From a virus, in the IMG/VR virus record IMGVR_UViG_3300032240_000979, positions 1 through 64,000 of that record: a stretch of 64,000 nt of DNA; one strand, 5' to 3'. This document shows, in pieces, positions 32,165 to 42,458 of the stretch. Each line of letters starts with the position of its first letter. The first letter of the stretch is position 1. Made by a program: the position numbers and the translations under genes. The notes beneath the pieces were generated by a model. That model was not told the DNA's origin. It made no database searches and saw only the letters and a program-made list of their open reading frames with translations.

Positions 32165-35100
32165 ATGAACGATATAGACAACCAATCATCATCAGTAGAA
32201 GGCGATATTAGCCCAATCGTGCAGAACGATATGCTATCCGCTGATATTGTGTTGCCGCCATCTGTAAATGGAAAAGATCGTTTTATTGCAATAGAAAAGA
32301 AATCACCAGAAACAATCAATCCGCTAGTCAAAAGAGAAGTTAGTGTTGAGGCTGTAATAGAAGTTATAGATAGAAATTTTTCTTATCCAATGGCGGCTCA
32401 CGTTGGATTGAAATTTGATTCCAGAACATTCTCTAATATTCCTTCAAAGAAGTTTGATGTTAAGATGAAGAAGGTTAAGGTTCCTTCTAATTATTATCCA
32501 ATCGGCGGCAATGGTTTAGATAGAAGATACGTTTATCCAAATCCTGATTATGATGCAGACCCAAATACATTAGATGTTGTATTCATGGTTGATCAAAACA
32601 TGAATTTTGCAACTAGAGCTTTATTAAAAAGAAATTTAAAAGACATAATTTCTAAATTAATCTCTGGTTACAAATATACAAGAGCTTCTATTTGGCAAAC
32701 CTCTAATACCAAAAATACAATCATTGATAAGTCTAGCGGAGATACTATAAATAACTTTACTTATTATCCAGAAAATGATTCTAATCAAGGAGCATTTTTT
32801 GAAGTGGAAACTCCTGATTCGGATGGAACAAACAATACAAATCTTTATAAGAAATTATTTGACGCTTTAAGTTTGACTCAAATCTCTACAAATCCAGATG
32901 AAACTATTATTGCTAATTATTTCTTAAGAAAAAGTCAATTTGCTATTACAGATACAGTAGGAACATCAAGCGAAACCGCAACTTTAAGACACGTTTGGGA
33001 AAATACTGTTAGAAAGATAATATATTTTTCTGGATCTACTCCAGAAACAATGACGCAAAATACTTATGACATATTGCTTTCTCATGCAAGAGAAAACTGT
33101 GTTAGCGTTTATTATTTCCATAATGATTCAGATTTTTCTGGAACAAGAACTTTAAGAGAACTTGCGGAAGATACAGGAGGCGGAAAATTCTCTATGCTCC
33201 ACGATTCAGACGTTAAACTGACTCAATTCTGCGATAATAATTTTTACGACAGTAACAAAATATACTACGGAGATTGGGATGGAACATTTAAGATTGCTTG
33301 GACAGACAATCCTGCTTGGGTGCTATATGATATTATTACTGATCCTAACTATGGATTAGGTAATTATATTGATTCTAAAGCAGTAGATAAGTGGACATTA
33401 TACGATATTGGACGTTATTGTGATTGTGTTGATGATGATGGAAGATTCAGAGGAGTTCCAGATGGCAAAGGCGGCTTAGAACCAAGATATACTTGCAATA
33501 TTATCTTCTATAACAAAGATGAAGCTTACAATGTATTGAAAGATATTTCTGCTGTTTTTAAAGGCATCTTATATTGGACAACAGAAGGATTCTCATTCTT
33601 CGCTGATATGCCAAAACAAGCTGTAATGCAGTTTGCTAATTCTTCAGTAAAAGACGGAGTTTTTAATTACGAAGATACAGCAAAAAATTTACGCTATACT
33701 TCTGTAGAGGTAACTTATAATGATAGATATGATTTTTACAAACCAAAAGTAGAATACGTTGAGGATTCGGAAGGCATAATTAAATATGGATTAAATCCAT
33801 TCAAGATTAACGCAGCTGGATGCACATCAAGATCAGAAGCAAAACGTATTGGCAGATATGTTATGTCAACTTCTATGCACGAATCAGAAGTGGTGACATT
33901 TACCGCTGGTATTGAAGGTTCTTATCTTCAAATCGGAGATTTGTTTATGGTTAGCGACGAAATTAAAAACGTTGCAAGAACTTTCGGAAGAATACTTGAT
34001 GTAGATTCAGCAAATAAAACAATCAAAATTGATGGAGAATTCCAAGAAGGTTTAGCTTCTGGAATCTTTGTCCATATTCCTTCTGGAAACTATAAAGTAT
34101 CTGATTTAAATCGCCTGAATAATTCTGATGGCAATTTTACTGGAACTTTAGAAAACATCAGAGCTAGACGCCAAAGTCAATTAAAACAATTAAATATCAA
34201 GCACGTTCAAGATGATACATACGGATGTACCTTGACCGTTACTGGCAACTTCTTAATGGATTCTGTCATTACAGACGTTCACTTAGAAGAAGGAAGATAT
34301 TCTGGTGCTGTTACAACTGGAGGCAGCGTTTTGACAGGAATTATTTATACATTCCCTGAAAATACCGTAGTAGATGGCAATCCAACTTGGGACACATTAT
34401 CTTATCAACAAGTAACTGGCGTATTTAATCAAGTTGGACTTGATGTTGATCTAATCGGAGAAGCTGGGACAGGACAGTTAATCGCTCCTGTTGCAAATAA
34501 TTGGTTGGGCAAAATCGACTATAAGCTCAATGGATCAAATTCATTTTTCTATACAAATGGTTCCGCGCAAGTAGAAGTTAATACTAATGCTATTGCTATC
34601 GCAGAAATATCCGCGACTAATGGTTCTAGAATTAACTCTGGAACAGTATCTAATTTAGATGATGTATGGAGTTCTTCTGTATATACTTCAGCGACAACAG
34701 GAAATGTCATCGCTATTTTCTCAAGAGGAGCAGTAATAAGTAATTCATACGCCGCATCTAACGCTAATTGGAAGAATCTTGCGGCAACAGAAGTATTTAA
34801 AATTGGTAAAAATATATCCGCAACATCAACTTCTTTTGGGTATGCTGCGGCATTTATCAAAGGTGGATACAGAATTATCGAAAGAGCCTCTAAGAATCTG
34901 AGCGATCAAGGAAGTTTAACCTTCTATTACAGAGATTTATTAGCTTTAAGTAAACTACGTCCATACTACACAATTTCTCAAGCTGATATTGGAAATAATC
35001 AAGCTACGAATCTTAAAGATTGGACATTCGATTTCCCATATAAAGTTGGAGACAGAGTAAAGAATAACGGAAATGTTTATTTGTGCGTTCAAGATCATAA

Positions 35101-37777
35101 ATCACCAGCTACATTTGAAGTTGGAAATAAATGGACTGCTGGAAATTCTTTGGGATATTCGACTTATGGATTTCCAAAAAACTTTTATGTAAAAAATGCA
35201 GAAGGAAACAAGATACCAACTACAGAATCTTTGACTTACGAATCAATCTATTGGACATTTAGATCATTAGGAATTAGCAAAATTCATGTTGGAGAAGGTC
35301 CACTCGGAGAAAGCAATTTAGCTACACTCGCAGAAAGCGAAGGATTAGGTTATAGCGGATTGATTTACGGAACTGGTTATCCTATTGGTTATTATAATTT
35401 AAACGTAGATACATCAGCAAGGCATTTAGATTTGCTTTCTGTTGGAAGTTCTTATGTGTTGAGTGGTTCTGGCGTTGAGCCAAAATACTATAAAACTATC
35501 GCAACAAAAGAAGAAGAAACAAATCAATATAGTATTGTTGGACTGCAATATATGCCAGATAAAGAAAGCTTTGTTGAAAGAGAAATTGCGGATAATTCAC
35601 CAAGCCAATATATTTCTTCGCCTTACGATAAGATCATAAAACCAGATCCAGTATCAGCTATCACAAATACAGGAATATACGGAGGAACTGGATTAGATGT
35701 TACTTGGCAGCAGGTAACAACTACGCCAATTAACGGTTATAAAATTTATGTAAGCAGACCAGACTATTCAAATAGTAATGATTCCGCTTTAACTGAATTT
35801 TTTGCTGTTCCATCTGGAACTAATAAAGTTACTATCCCAATAAACGAAAAATGGGGCCAATACGATATTGATATTTATAGTCAAGGAATTACTCCGTATA
35901 AATTCTTGTCTGATGGAGCTGCATCAATAGCTATACAAGTTTTACCAGAGCCAACGCTGCAAATTGGCGGAACAACAGTTAATTCTGTATTAATAAGCGG
36001 AATTAAATTAGATACAGCTGACACAGATAGCTTGAGATATGATATTGGTTATAAATCTTCTGCTTTTTGCTTTACTGGCGTTGGCGCAGGTAATTTTACA
36101 TCTGCTGATTTAACATTTAGATGGAAGTATATTGATCCGACAGGAGGAATAGTATCGAATGTCGATCAAATGAGACGTAATCCGTTTGTTGAATTTCCGC
36201 CAAAAGTTACTTTGGAAATTATTAATGAAGGTGGAGCGGTCTTAGAAACAGTAAAACAATATCAAGGATTCTCTTACAGAATAGATGAAAATGCTAATAA
36301 AAAATTAGTCAGCAGAGAACAAACTAACTATCAAAACGTACAAGCGTCCAGAAACTTAGGTCTTAGAATTAAAATTGAAGATACTAACAATAGATCATTT
36401 ACTGGAATTTACCAAGCAAATAATGTTATTCCTTCATATCAAGAAATCGAAGTTATAGATTCTTATCAGAACTCGCCGTATCAAATTCTTTCTGGTATCT
36501 ATGGAAATGAATCTTACCAAAGATTAGCTGTATGGAACAGCGGCGTAAATAACGTAGTTACTGGTTCTGGATTAAGAAATAGTGCTGGTATGTTATTAAG
36601 AAGCGAAGAAGAAACAGATGTTTCTTATGGAGATATTGTCTTTGCGTTTCTTAGCGCAACAGGTTTCAACGGAGTGGACGAAGGTGCTACTCCTTCTGTT
36701 GCTGGCATCACAATCAATTACAGAGGCGACGGTGATCCAGATTACGAAGCTTACGTTAATTTGTACGGAGATTTATTGAATTTTTACAATAAGAATGTCG
36801 ATAAATCAAAATCCAAAGAAGTTTTTGGATTAGAACATTATACAGCTTACGGACAAAATGAAGGCAGAGAACTGCCGAAAACTAAAAATAATCCAATGGG
36901 AATAGCTGATTTAAATGCTGTTCCTAGTAACAAAGTAGGATTTTCTGGAATTGCAATGACAGTTCTGCCAGAAAAAGTATCGTTTAATAAAGTTGTATTT
37001 AATTGCTTTTCCGCAGTGTCGAATAAAGATATCTATAAAGTAGATATATATACAGGTGATGCGTCTGATTTCGTAGCTGATACATCAAAGAAAACTAACT
37101 ATCATAAAGAATATATAATTAATGATACTAGAAAGTATCTTAATGTAATAGAATTAAGCGACGAATCAATAGAAAGAGAAAAATGGTATTACTATAAATT
37201 CTTACCTTATGATGATTTCGGCGTTGGTATTATGTCTCCTACTTGCAGCGGTTATTTAATTAACGAAGCAAGAGAAAGTATAACAAAATCATACAAGAAA
37301 AAAACTCTTAATGGAAATGCCGATGAAGGTAATATTGATGCGGCTAATATGGTTCAAGATGTTAGATATAAAATTGTAACACTAGGAACAATCAACTGGA
37401 ACGTAATTGGGCTTAATGCAGCCACAGTAGCGGAAATAAATGTAGAATTTATTTACAACGGAGAAACTATAACAGGAAGCAACGGCGTAGTTCAAAGAAT
37501 AGAAAAACCTGAAATCATCGCACCAGCAGAAATTGACATATTCCATATTTTTGACACAAAGAGTAATTCTACTGTTGTAATTCCAGAAGATGTTGTAGAA
37601 GGTTCTACGTTAAACTTTGTAAATGTTGGAGAACACGATATTTATGTCAACAATCCAGACGGAGATACAGCTAACGGTGAAAGTATAACTGTATTGAAGC
37701 CTAAAGAAAGAGTTGAACTATTTAAAGTAAACGGAATCTGGATTGACCCAAGAGGAGACAACCTCTACTTGGATTAA
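32165..37777 (+). CDS. Tail tip attachment protein J (main part) with a VWA-like insertion
   Basis: The 1870-residue protein starts with gpJ-type PMAAHVGLKFDSRTFSNIP (about 75-93), then a VWA-like domain (about 136-355: LDVVFMVDQNMN, RALLKRNLKDIISKLI, KIIYFSGSTPETM, RTLRELAEDTGGG). It resumes with WDGTFKIAWTDNPAWVLYDI and PNYGLGNYID (about 371-405), typical of gpJ. The MIDAS motif is degenerate (D-x-N-x-N instead of DxSxS). Further on are a glycan-binding-like module (PYKVGDRVKNNG) and fibronectin-like repeats. The C-terminus (about 1500-1870) is probably the receptor-binding end. It overlaps the nrdB stop by four bases. Confidence 0.85.
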   Translation: MNDIDNQSSSVEGDISPIVQNDMLSADIVLPPSVNGKDRFIAIEKKSPETINPLVKREVSVEAVIEVIDRNFSYPMAAHVGLKFDSRTFSNIPSKKFDVKMKKVKVPSNYYPIGGNGLDRRYVYPNPDYDADPNTLDVVFMVDQNMNFATRALLKRNLKDIISKLISGYKYTRASIWQTSNTKNTIIDKSSGDTINNFTYYPENDSNQGAFFEVETPDSDGTNNTNLYKKLFDALSLTQISTNPDETIIANYFLRKSQFAITDTVGTSSETATLRHVWENTVRKIIYFSGSTPETMTQNTYDILLSHARENCVSVYYFHNDSDFSGTRTLRELAEDTGGGKFSMLHDSDVKLTQFCDNNFYDSNKIYYGDWDGTFKIAWTDNPAWVLYDIITDPNYGLGNYIDSKAVDKWTLYDIGRYCDCVDDDGRFRGVPDGKGGLEPRYTCNIIFYNKDEAYNVLKDISAVFKGILYWTTEGFSFFADMPKQAVMQFANSSVKDGVFNYEDTAKNLRYTSVEVTYNDRYDFYKPKVEYVEDSEGIIKYGLNPFKINAAGCTSRSEAKRIGRYVMSTSMHESEVVTFTAGIEGSYLQIGDLFMVSDEIKNVARTFGRILDVDSANKTIKIDGEFQEGLASGIFVHIPSGNYKVSDLNRLNNSDGNFTGTLENIRARRQSQLKQLNIKHVQDDTYGCTLTVTGNFLMDSVITDVHLEEGRYSGAVTTGGSVLTGIIYTFPENTVVDGNPTWDTLSYQQVTGVFNQVGLDVDLIGEAGTGQLIAPVANNWLGKIDYKLNGSNSFFYTNGSAQVEVNTNAIAIAEISATNGSRINSGTVSNLDDVWSSSVYTSATTGNVIAIFSRGAVISNSYAASNANWKNLAATEVFKIGKNISATSTSFGYAAAFIKGGYRIIERASKNLSDQGSLTFYYRDLLALSKLRPYYTISQADIGNNQATNLKDWTFDFPYKVGDRVKNNGNVYLCVQDHKSPATFEVGNKWTAGNSLGYSTYGFPKNFYVKNAEGNKIPTTESLTYESIYWTFRSLGISKIHVGEGPLGESNLATLAESEGLGYSGLIYGTGYPIGYYNLNVDTSARHLDLLSVGSSYVLSGSGVEPKYYKTIATKEEETNQYSIVGLQYMPDKESFVEREIADNSPSQYISSPYDKIIKPDPVSAITNTGIYGGTGLDVTWQQVTTTPINGYKIYVSRPDYSNSNDSALTEFFAVPSGTNKVTIPINEKWGQYDIDIYSQGITPYKFLSDGAASIAIQVLPEPTLQIGGTTVNSVLISGIKLDTADTDSLRYDIGYKSSAFCFTGVGAGNFTSADLTFRWKYIDPTGGIVSNVDQMRRNPFVEFPPKVTLEIINEGGAVLETVKQYQGFSYRIDENANKKLVSREQTNYQNVQASRNLGLRIKIEDTNNRSFTGIYQANNVIPSYQEIEVIDSYQNSPYQILSGIYGNESYQRLAVWNSGVNNVVTGSGLRNSAGMLLRSEEETDVSYGDIVFAFLSATGFNGVDEGATPSVAGITINYRGDGDPDYEAYVNLYGDLLNFYNKNVDKSKSKEVFGLEHYTAYGQNEGRELPKTKNNPMGIADLNAVPSNKVGFSGIAMTVLPEKVSFNKVVFNCFSAVSNKDIYKVDIYTGDASDFVADTSKKTNYHKEYIINDTRKYLNVIELSDESIEREKWYYYKFLPYDDFGVGIMSPTCSGYLINEARESITKSYKKKTLNGNADEGNIDAANMVQDVRYKIVTLGTINWNVIGLNAATVAEINVEFIYNGETITGSNGVVQRIEKPEIIAPAEIDIFHIFDTKSNSTVVIPEDVVEGSTLNFVNVGEHDIYVNNPDGDTANGESITVLKPKERVELFKVNGIWIDPRGDNLYLD

Positions 37778-38829
37778 AGCTTAATATCAAAAACAGATTC
37801 ATCCATCTTGTTATCTACGCCTTTAACGTAGGACGAGATTTCTGTTTCTTGAGGAGCGACTTGAATCTTCTTACTGTCATAGAAGCTATCAAGCCATCCA
37901 GAAAGCGGATTACTTTTGACGTTGTAAATCTTCTTATAACCCATTGAAGTTAAACGGTTATCAGCAAGCCATTCAACATAGTTTTTAAGTGAATCAGAAG
38001 TCAAACCAATTAAACTGCCGCGAGAGAAAAGATAATCAGCCCATTCTTTTTCCGCATCAACTGCCATACGGTACGCTTCATAAATGCGACCTTCATTCTT
38101 TTCAATTATTTCTTGAAAACCTTCCTTTGGATTATCACGAAGAATTTTAAAGATATTCTGTGTGATAGCAACATGAAGGTTTTCGTCTCTGGAGATAAGA
38201 TTGATAATCTTTGCATTTCCTTCCATCTTACCGCGATAACCGAAATAGAACGAGCAAGCAAATGAAACATAGAAAGTAAGACCTTCGGTAATTTGAGTCG
38301 CCAATAAAGCATCAAAGATTTGTTGTTTAGGATCATCGCTCTTGGTATTCAAGAGCGCATCATATCGGCTAGAAATAGCTTCTGCACGTTTAACAATCTC
38401 TTTATCTTCCAAGATAGAATCAAAAAATTTGGTCGCGTCAGGATGCACGTTTTGAAGAATGTAAGTATAGCTATTGCTATGAATAGTTTCAAAGAAAGAC
38501 CATACATTCATACAAATTTCAAGCTCTGGATTGCTAACGTAATCAGCAAGAGAGTTAATGCTGCGCGAAAGCATAGAGTCAGTCATAGTTTGAAAGCGAA
38601 GATTGCTATCAAAAACAAAACGTTCTTCTGGAGATAAGTTTTTGTAATCAGCAGAATCTTTAGTAAGATTAACCTCTTGTGGTCGCCAAAAAAAGTTCAT
38701 CTGTTTATCATAAAGATCATAGAACTTTGGATACTTCAAGCGGTCATAACGCTGAATAGCTAAATCTTCGCCAAGGAAGATTGGCTGTTTAAGGGAATCT
38801 GTGTTTATTGTGTTTAATACTGTTTTCAT
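37774..38829 (-). CDS. nrdB: Ribonucleoside-diphosphate reductase beta subunit (class Ia NrdB)
   Basis: The 351-residue protein begins MKTVLNTINTDSLKQPIFLG. It has the di-iron ligands in LRFQTMTDSM (Asp), FFETIHSNSYTYI (Glu, His and radical Tyr), ITEGLTFYVSF and RDENLHV (Glu and His), as in E. coli NrdB. It generates the tyrosyl radical used by NrdA to make deoxynucleotides. The ATG at 38829 is chosen over a GTG at 38859 because the latter overlaps nrdA. It lies 10 bases downstream of nrdA. Confidence 0.93.
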   Translation of the reverse strand: MKTVLNTINTDSLKQPIFLGEDLAIQRYDRLKYPKFYDLYDKQMNFFWRPQEVNLTKDSADYKNLSPEERFVFDSNLRFQTMTDSMLSRSINSLADYVSNPELEICMNVWSFFETIHSNSYTYILQNVHPDATKFFDSILEDKEIVKRAEAISSRYDALLNTKSDDPKQQIFDALLATQITEGLTFYVSFACSFYFGYRGKMEGNAKIINLISRDENLHVAITQNIFKILRDNPKEGFQEIIEKNEGRIYEAYRMAVDAEKEWADYLFSRGSLIGLTSDSLKNYVEWLADNRLTSMGYKKIYNVKSNPLSGWLDSFYDSKKIQVAPQETEISSYVKGVDNKMDESVFDIKL

Positions 38830-38839
38830 GTTTTTGTTT

Positions 38840-41134
38840 TTATAATGTGCAAGCTCCACTGGAGCAGTTATCTACTTCTGGTTCTGGCTCTGACTCTACT
38901 TTTTTAACTTCTGTGGCCGAGCCAAGTACGGTTTGCGTATCACCATCAAATGTATTTGTATAGTAAAGATTTTTGATACCATACTTGTAAGCTAAGAGAA
39001 TATCACGAACAAGTTCAGTTTGCGGAGGAACTTTATTTGGATAGTTAGCGGTATTGTAGTATAAATTTGTTGACATACTCATATCTACGAATTTTTGAAT
39101 AGCGGCAGCTATTTTAAGATAGCCATCATTACTTGGCATTTCAGAAGCAATAGTATAATGCTGCTTGTGCTCTTTAATATTTGGCACTACAACAGAGATA
39201 ACACCAGCTTTTGAACGTTTAAACGAAATCAGAGAGCGAGGAGGTTCAATACCGTTTGTTGAAGACTGGATTACAGAACTGGATTCAACAGGCATAATAG
39301 CTGTCAAGGTGCTGTGACGCATACCGTGTTGAGCGATATCTTTACGAAGACCTTCCCAATCACAATGAAGTTTTTCTGTAACGAACTCATCGACATTCTT
39401 GCAGTAAGTGTCAATCGGCAATACGCCTTGAGAAAATTTGGTCAGATGGAACTTCTCGCACTTACCTTTTTCTTTAGCGACTTCAACAGAGGCTTTGATA
39501 AGATTATAGCTGATAGATTCCATAAGTGCAGCTACCTTATTCGGAGCTTGCTTATCAAAATACTTCATTTCATTATCGGCTAACCAAGCGGCCAAATTGG
39601 TAATACCGACACCAAGACTACGACGTTTTTTAGCAAAGTTTTCTGCTGCTGGAACGAAATAATTTTGATGGTCGATAAGTTCTTCAAGCATACGAACAAT
39701 AACGTCACATACTAATTCCATTTCATCTTCTGAGATTTCCAGAAGATTGACAGCAGAAAGGATACAAACTCCGATTTCTCCATCTTTGTCGTTAACGTCT
39801 TTGATTGCGGTTAAAGGATGATTAACTTCTAAGCAAAGATTAGCGGTATCAACTTGCTCAGTCCAAGAACCATGAGAATTAGCATGGTCAATATTCATTA
39901 AATAAATGCGGCCAGTTTCTACACGTTCCTTAGAGAACAAGAAAAGAATATCTCTAGCATTAACTACTTTTTTAAATTTAATTTTATTATTGTTTTCTGC
40001 GGCTTCGTAAAGTTCTTTGAAACCTTCCATGCCGAAATTGTTCCAGAGTTCAGGAACTTCATGGTAAGAAAACAAGGTTACTGTCTTATTGGACATGGCG
40101 CGATCATAGAATAAACGATCAAAACCAATGCAGTAATCGAGTTTACGAACACGATTATCATCAGTACCAGCATTATTCTTGAGAACCATAATATCCTCAA
40201 TGTCATGGTGGAACCAAGCAACATTAACTGTTGCAGAGCCGCCGCGAATACCGTTTTGATGGCAAGATTTAACGGTAGATTCAAACATCTTCAAGAACGG
40301 AATCGGGCCAGTATGACTGACCATGCCGCCTTTAACTGGACTGTTTACGGCGCGAATACGGCTAACATTCATGCCAATACCGTAACGGTTAGCGGTAGCT
40401 AGACCAACAGCGGTATTATTGCCAAAAATCGAATCTAAAGTATCATCAACAGTGAACAGCGCGCATGAAGCATAAGACTTCAAAGTTGTGCGAACACCAG
40501 CCATAATCGGCGTAGGAAGGTTGATCTTGTGTTGGCTGAAATAATTATAAGCTCTCTTGACGTATTGAAGTCTGTTTGAGGTATAATTCTTAAACAGAGT
40601 CATAGCAATCAGCATATAAGCAAATTGCGGTGTTTCGTAGATTTCCTTTGTAGTGCGGTTTTGAACTAAGTATTTCTCGCACAACTGTTTAATACCAGCA
40701 TAAGTGAACGAAAAATCACGGTCATGTTTTAAATACTCGTCAATCTTATGGAACTCTCTTTCATCGTACCACTTAAGAATCTCGGCATCATAAATACCCG
40801 AATTAATGTTTTCCTTTACAAAATCAATAAGCTTTGGCGCGTTTCTGCCGCCCCAAACTTCTTTACGAAGCTGATAGCTTTGCAAACGAGAAGCAACGTA
40901 TTGATACTGAGGTTTTTCCTCAGAAATAAGATTAGCGGCAGACTCGATCAAAGTATTGTGAACATCTTTGGAAGATATTCCGTCAAAGAAAGATAGATTA
41001 GCATTAATTCCTACTTCTTCAAAAGAAGTATTGCTAATACCTTCACAAGCCCAAGCTAAAACTTTATTGATTTTGTCAGCATCGAATTTTTCAACTTCGC
41101 CGCTTCTTTTTTTTACATTCATTAATTTTTTCAT
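38840..41134 (-). CDS. nrdA: Ribonucleoside-diphosphate reductase alpha subunit (class Ia NrdA)
   Basis: The 764-residue protein has an N-terminal ATP-cone (KKRSGEVEKFDADKINKVL) for allosteric control. The catalytic barrel holds SYASCALFTVDD (substrate Cys), ANLCLEVNHP (radical Cys and Glu) and GVCILSAVNLLEI (second redox Cys), and the C-terminal tail is CSSGAC, the redox pair that re-reduces the active site. Size matches E. coli NrdA. nrdB follows at once. The gap upstream (41135-41206) is AT-rich and may hold the promoter. Confidence 0.94.
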   Translation of the reverse strand: MKKLMNVKKRSGEVEKFDADKINKVLAWACEGISNTSFEEVGINANLSFFDGISSKDVHNTLIESAANLISEEKPQYQYVASRLQSYQLRKEVWGGRNAPKLIDFVKENINSGIYDAEILKWYDEREFHKIDEYLKHDRDFSFTYAGIKQLCEKYLVQNRTTKEIYETPQFAYMLIAMTLFKNYTSNRLQYVKRAYNYFSQHKINLPTPIMAGVRTTLKSYASCALFTVDDTLDSIFGNNTAVGLATANRYGIGMNVSRIRAVNSPVKGGMVSHTGPIPFLKMFESTVKSCHQNGIRGGSATVNVAWFHHDIEDIMVLKNNAGTDDNRVRKLDYCIGFDRLFYDRAMSNKTVTLFSYHEVPELWNNFGMEGFKELYEAAENNNKIKFKKVVNARDILFLFSKERVETGRIYLMNIDHANSHGSWTEQVDTANLCLEVNHPLTAIKDVNDKDGEIGVCILSAVNLLEISEDEMELVCDVIVRMLEELIDHQNYFVPAAENFAKKRRSLGVGITNLAAWLADNEMKYFDKQAPNKVAALMESISYNLIKASVEVAKEKGKCEKFHLTKFSQGVLPIDTYCKNVDEFVTEKLHCDWEGLRKDIAQHGMRHSTLTAIMPVESSSVIQSSTNGIEPPRSLISFKRSKAGVISVVVPNIKEHKQHYTIASEMPSNDGYLKIAAAIQKFVDMSMSTNLYYNTANYPNKVPPQTELVRDILLAYKYGIKNLYYTNTFDGDTQTVLGSATEVKKVESEPEPEVDNCSSGACTL

Positions 41135-41206
41135 ATTGAAACCAAAATAGGTAAGATAATTTACAGGTTAAACAGACTTTAATTTTAAACAAACTTCTTT
41201 AAGAAA

Positions 41207-41677
41207 CTATTTATAGTTCTTAACGAAATTGAGTGTATCCACATTGAATCCATTGTTCATATAAAACATTTGGACTCTAGGATCACCGCCATGACTAATG
41301 TAGGAGCAGTTTAGAAAGTCAAGGCTTTTTTCTTGAATAAATTCTTCTACGGCAGAAATTACCTTAATGCCGTCTAGAGAAGACTTTCCGCAAGTAACCC
41401 AAATGATTTCTTGCACGCCTTTCCTGCCACTAACCCAATCAGAGCTAACTAGACCAGCAAAAATTGAATTAGGTTTTCCGTTTCTAAAATAAACGAAGAA
41501 AACAGCGTCGTCCTTGAGGGTAAGCAAAGTGGTAACTAGTCTATCTTTTAGGTACTCTAAATTCCACTCTGCTCCCCAATGCTTTTGGATCTTGCATATG
41601 TTTTGGACCCGCTCGGTCAAAGACATTTCGTCAAGAATAGCTTTAAGCTCTGAAGCTTTAACGATTCTCTTGACCAT
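41207..41677 (-). CDS. GNAT-like acetyltransferase
   Basis: The 156-residue protein has DDAVFFVYFRNGKPNSIFAGLV followed by VQEIIWVTCGKSSLDGIKVI, where GKSSLDG stands where the acetyl-CoA-binding Q/RxxGxG/A loop would be, and ends with DPRVQMFYMNNGF, the GNAT C-terminal strand pattern. It starts after one base from the upstream stop. The substrate is unknown; it may modify a protein or a small molecule. Confidence 0.65.
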   Translation of the reverse strand: MVKRIVKASELKAILDEMSLTERVQNICKIQKHWGAEWNLEYLKDRLVTTLLTLKDDAVFFVYFRNGKPNSIFAGLVSSDWVSGRKGVQEIIWVTCGKSSLDGIKVISAVEEFIQEKSLDFLNCSYISHGGDPRVQMFYMNNGFNVDTLNFVKNYK

Positions 41678-41678
41678 A

Positions 41679-42458
41679 TTAGATAAACTTAATTAAAGCG
41701 CGAGCTTCTTTAACAGGAATATCAGTCCAAGTCTTCCATTTAGAAGCGTCTTCATTGCGATATGTTTCAGACTTCCAAAGGCTGCGTAAGAATTCTTTAA
41801 AGCTTTCAAATTCATCTCCACCAGAATTATGTTCGGAATCTTTAAATTTATTCTTTAAAACTCCTTGAGGAGTAATATCGCTTAAACTTTCGCTTGAGGC
41901 AATTACTTTGCTAGAACCTTTTTTGTCGATTTCATCTTCACCGACGATATGGATGCCAAGATAATTGCGGACAGCGCGAACAAAAGCTCGGTTAGCGGCG
42001 ATTGTCTCTAAGAACTTTTGACCAAAACCATCAGTATTTTCGGAAGTAGCGTTAGCAACATCCATATAAGAATTAGATTCCCAAGTGTCCATGCCTTCAA
42101 TTTGATTAGTGCTTTCAAAATTAGTAATCCAATTAATGCGACAGGTAGCAACAACATAATCTCTTTCTAATTTAGGAAATTGAAAGTCAATACTGCTGTA
42201 ACCGCGAAGTTTAGCGACCTCTTTAATTCCAGCAAGCTTGATTAAAAGCTTATTATCCTCTAATCCTTCAATAGAATCTGGAACAGGCTTACCAAAGCGC
42301 TCAAACGCACCTTTGTTTGGGTAAAGATGTGCTGGTTTAACCATAGCTCGCCAGTTAATCGAGCCATCTTGATTGAAGATGTAGTTGACATTATTTAACA
42401 ACCCTCGTTCGTCACGAATGGTCGGCTTGTTGAATGGTTTTGTGTTTGAGTCGTTCAT
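41679..42458 (-). CDS. Putative single-strand annealing protein (Rad52/ERF-like)
   Basis: The 259-residue protein has strands and helices (SSIDFQFPKLERDYVVATCRINW) leading to FLETIAANRAFVRAVRNYLGI, close to the AETRAFGRAL helix that marks RecT, ERF and Rad52-like annealing proteins. The C-terminal third is low-complexity and acidic before a final helix. Such proteins pair ssDNA during recombination, fitting a phage with its own RecA-like enzyme. It overlaps the upstream glycosyltransferase gene by 47 bases. The assignment rests on one motif. Confidence 0.5.
   Translation of the reverse strand: MNDSNTKPFNKPTIRDERGLLNNVNYIFNQDGSINWRAMVKPAHLYPNKGAFERFGKPVPDSIEGLEDNKLLIKLAGIKEVAKLRGYSSIDFQFPKLERDYVVATCRINWITNFESTNQIEGMDTWESNSYMDVANATSENTDGFGQKFLETIAANRAFVRAVRNYLGIHIVGEDEIDKKGSSKVIASSESLSDITPQGVLKNKFKDSEHNSGGDEFESFKEFLRSLWKSETYRNEDASKWKTWTDIPVKEARALIKFI

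Noticed and set aside
34549-34860. 103-residue minus-strand frame inside gpJ
   Set aside because: It lies wholly within the gpJ homologue on the opposite strand, without its own signals.
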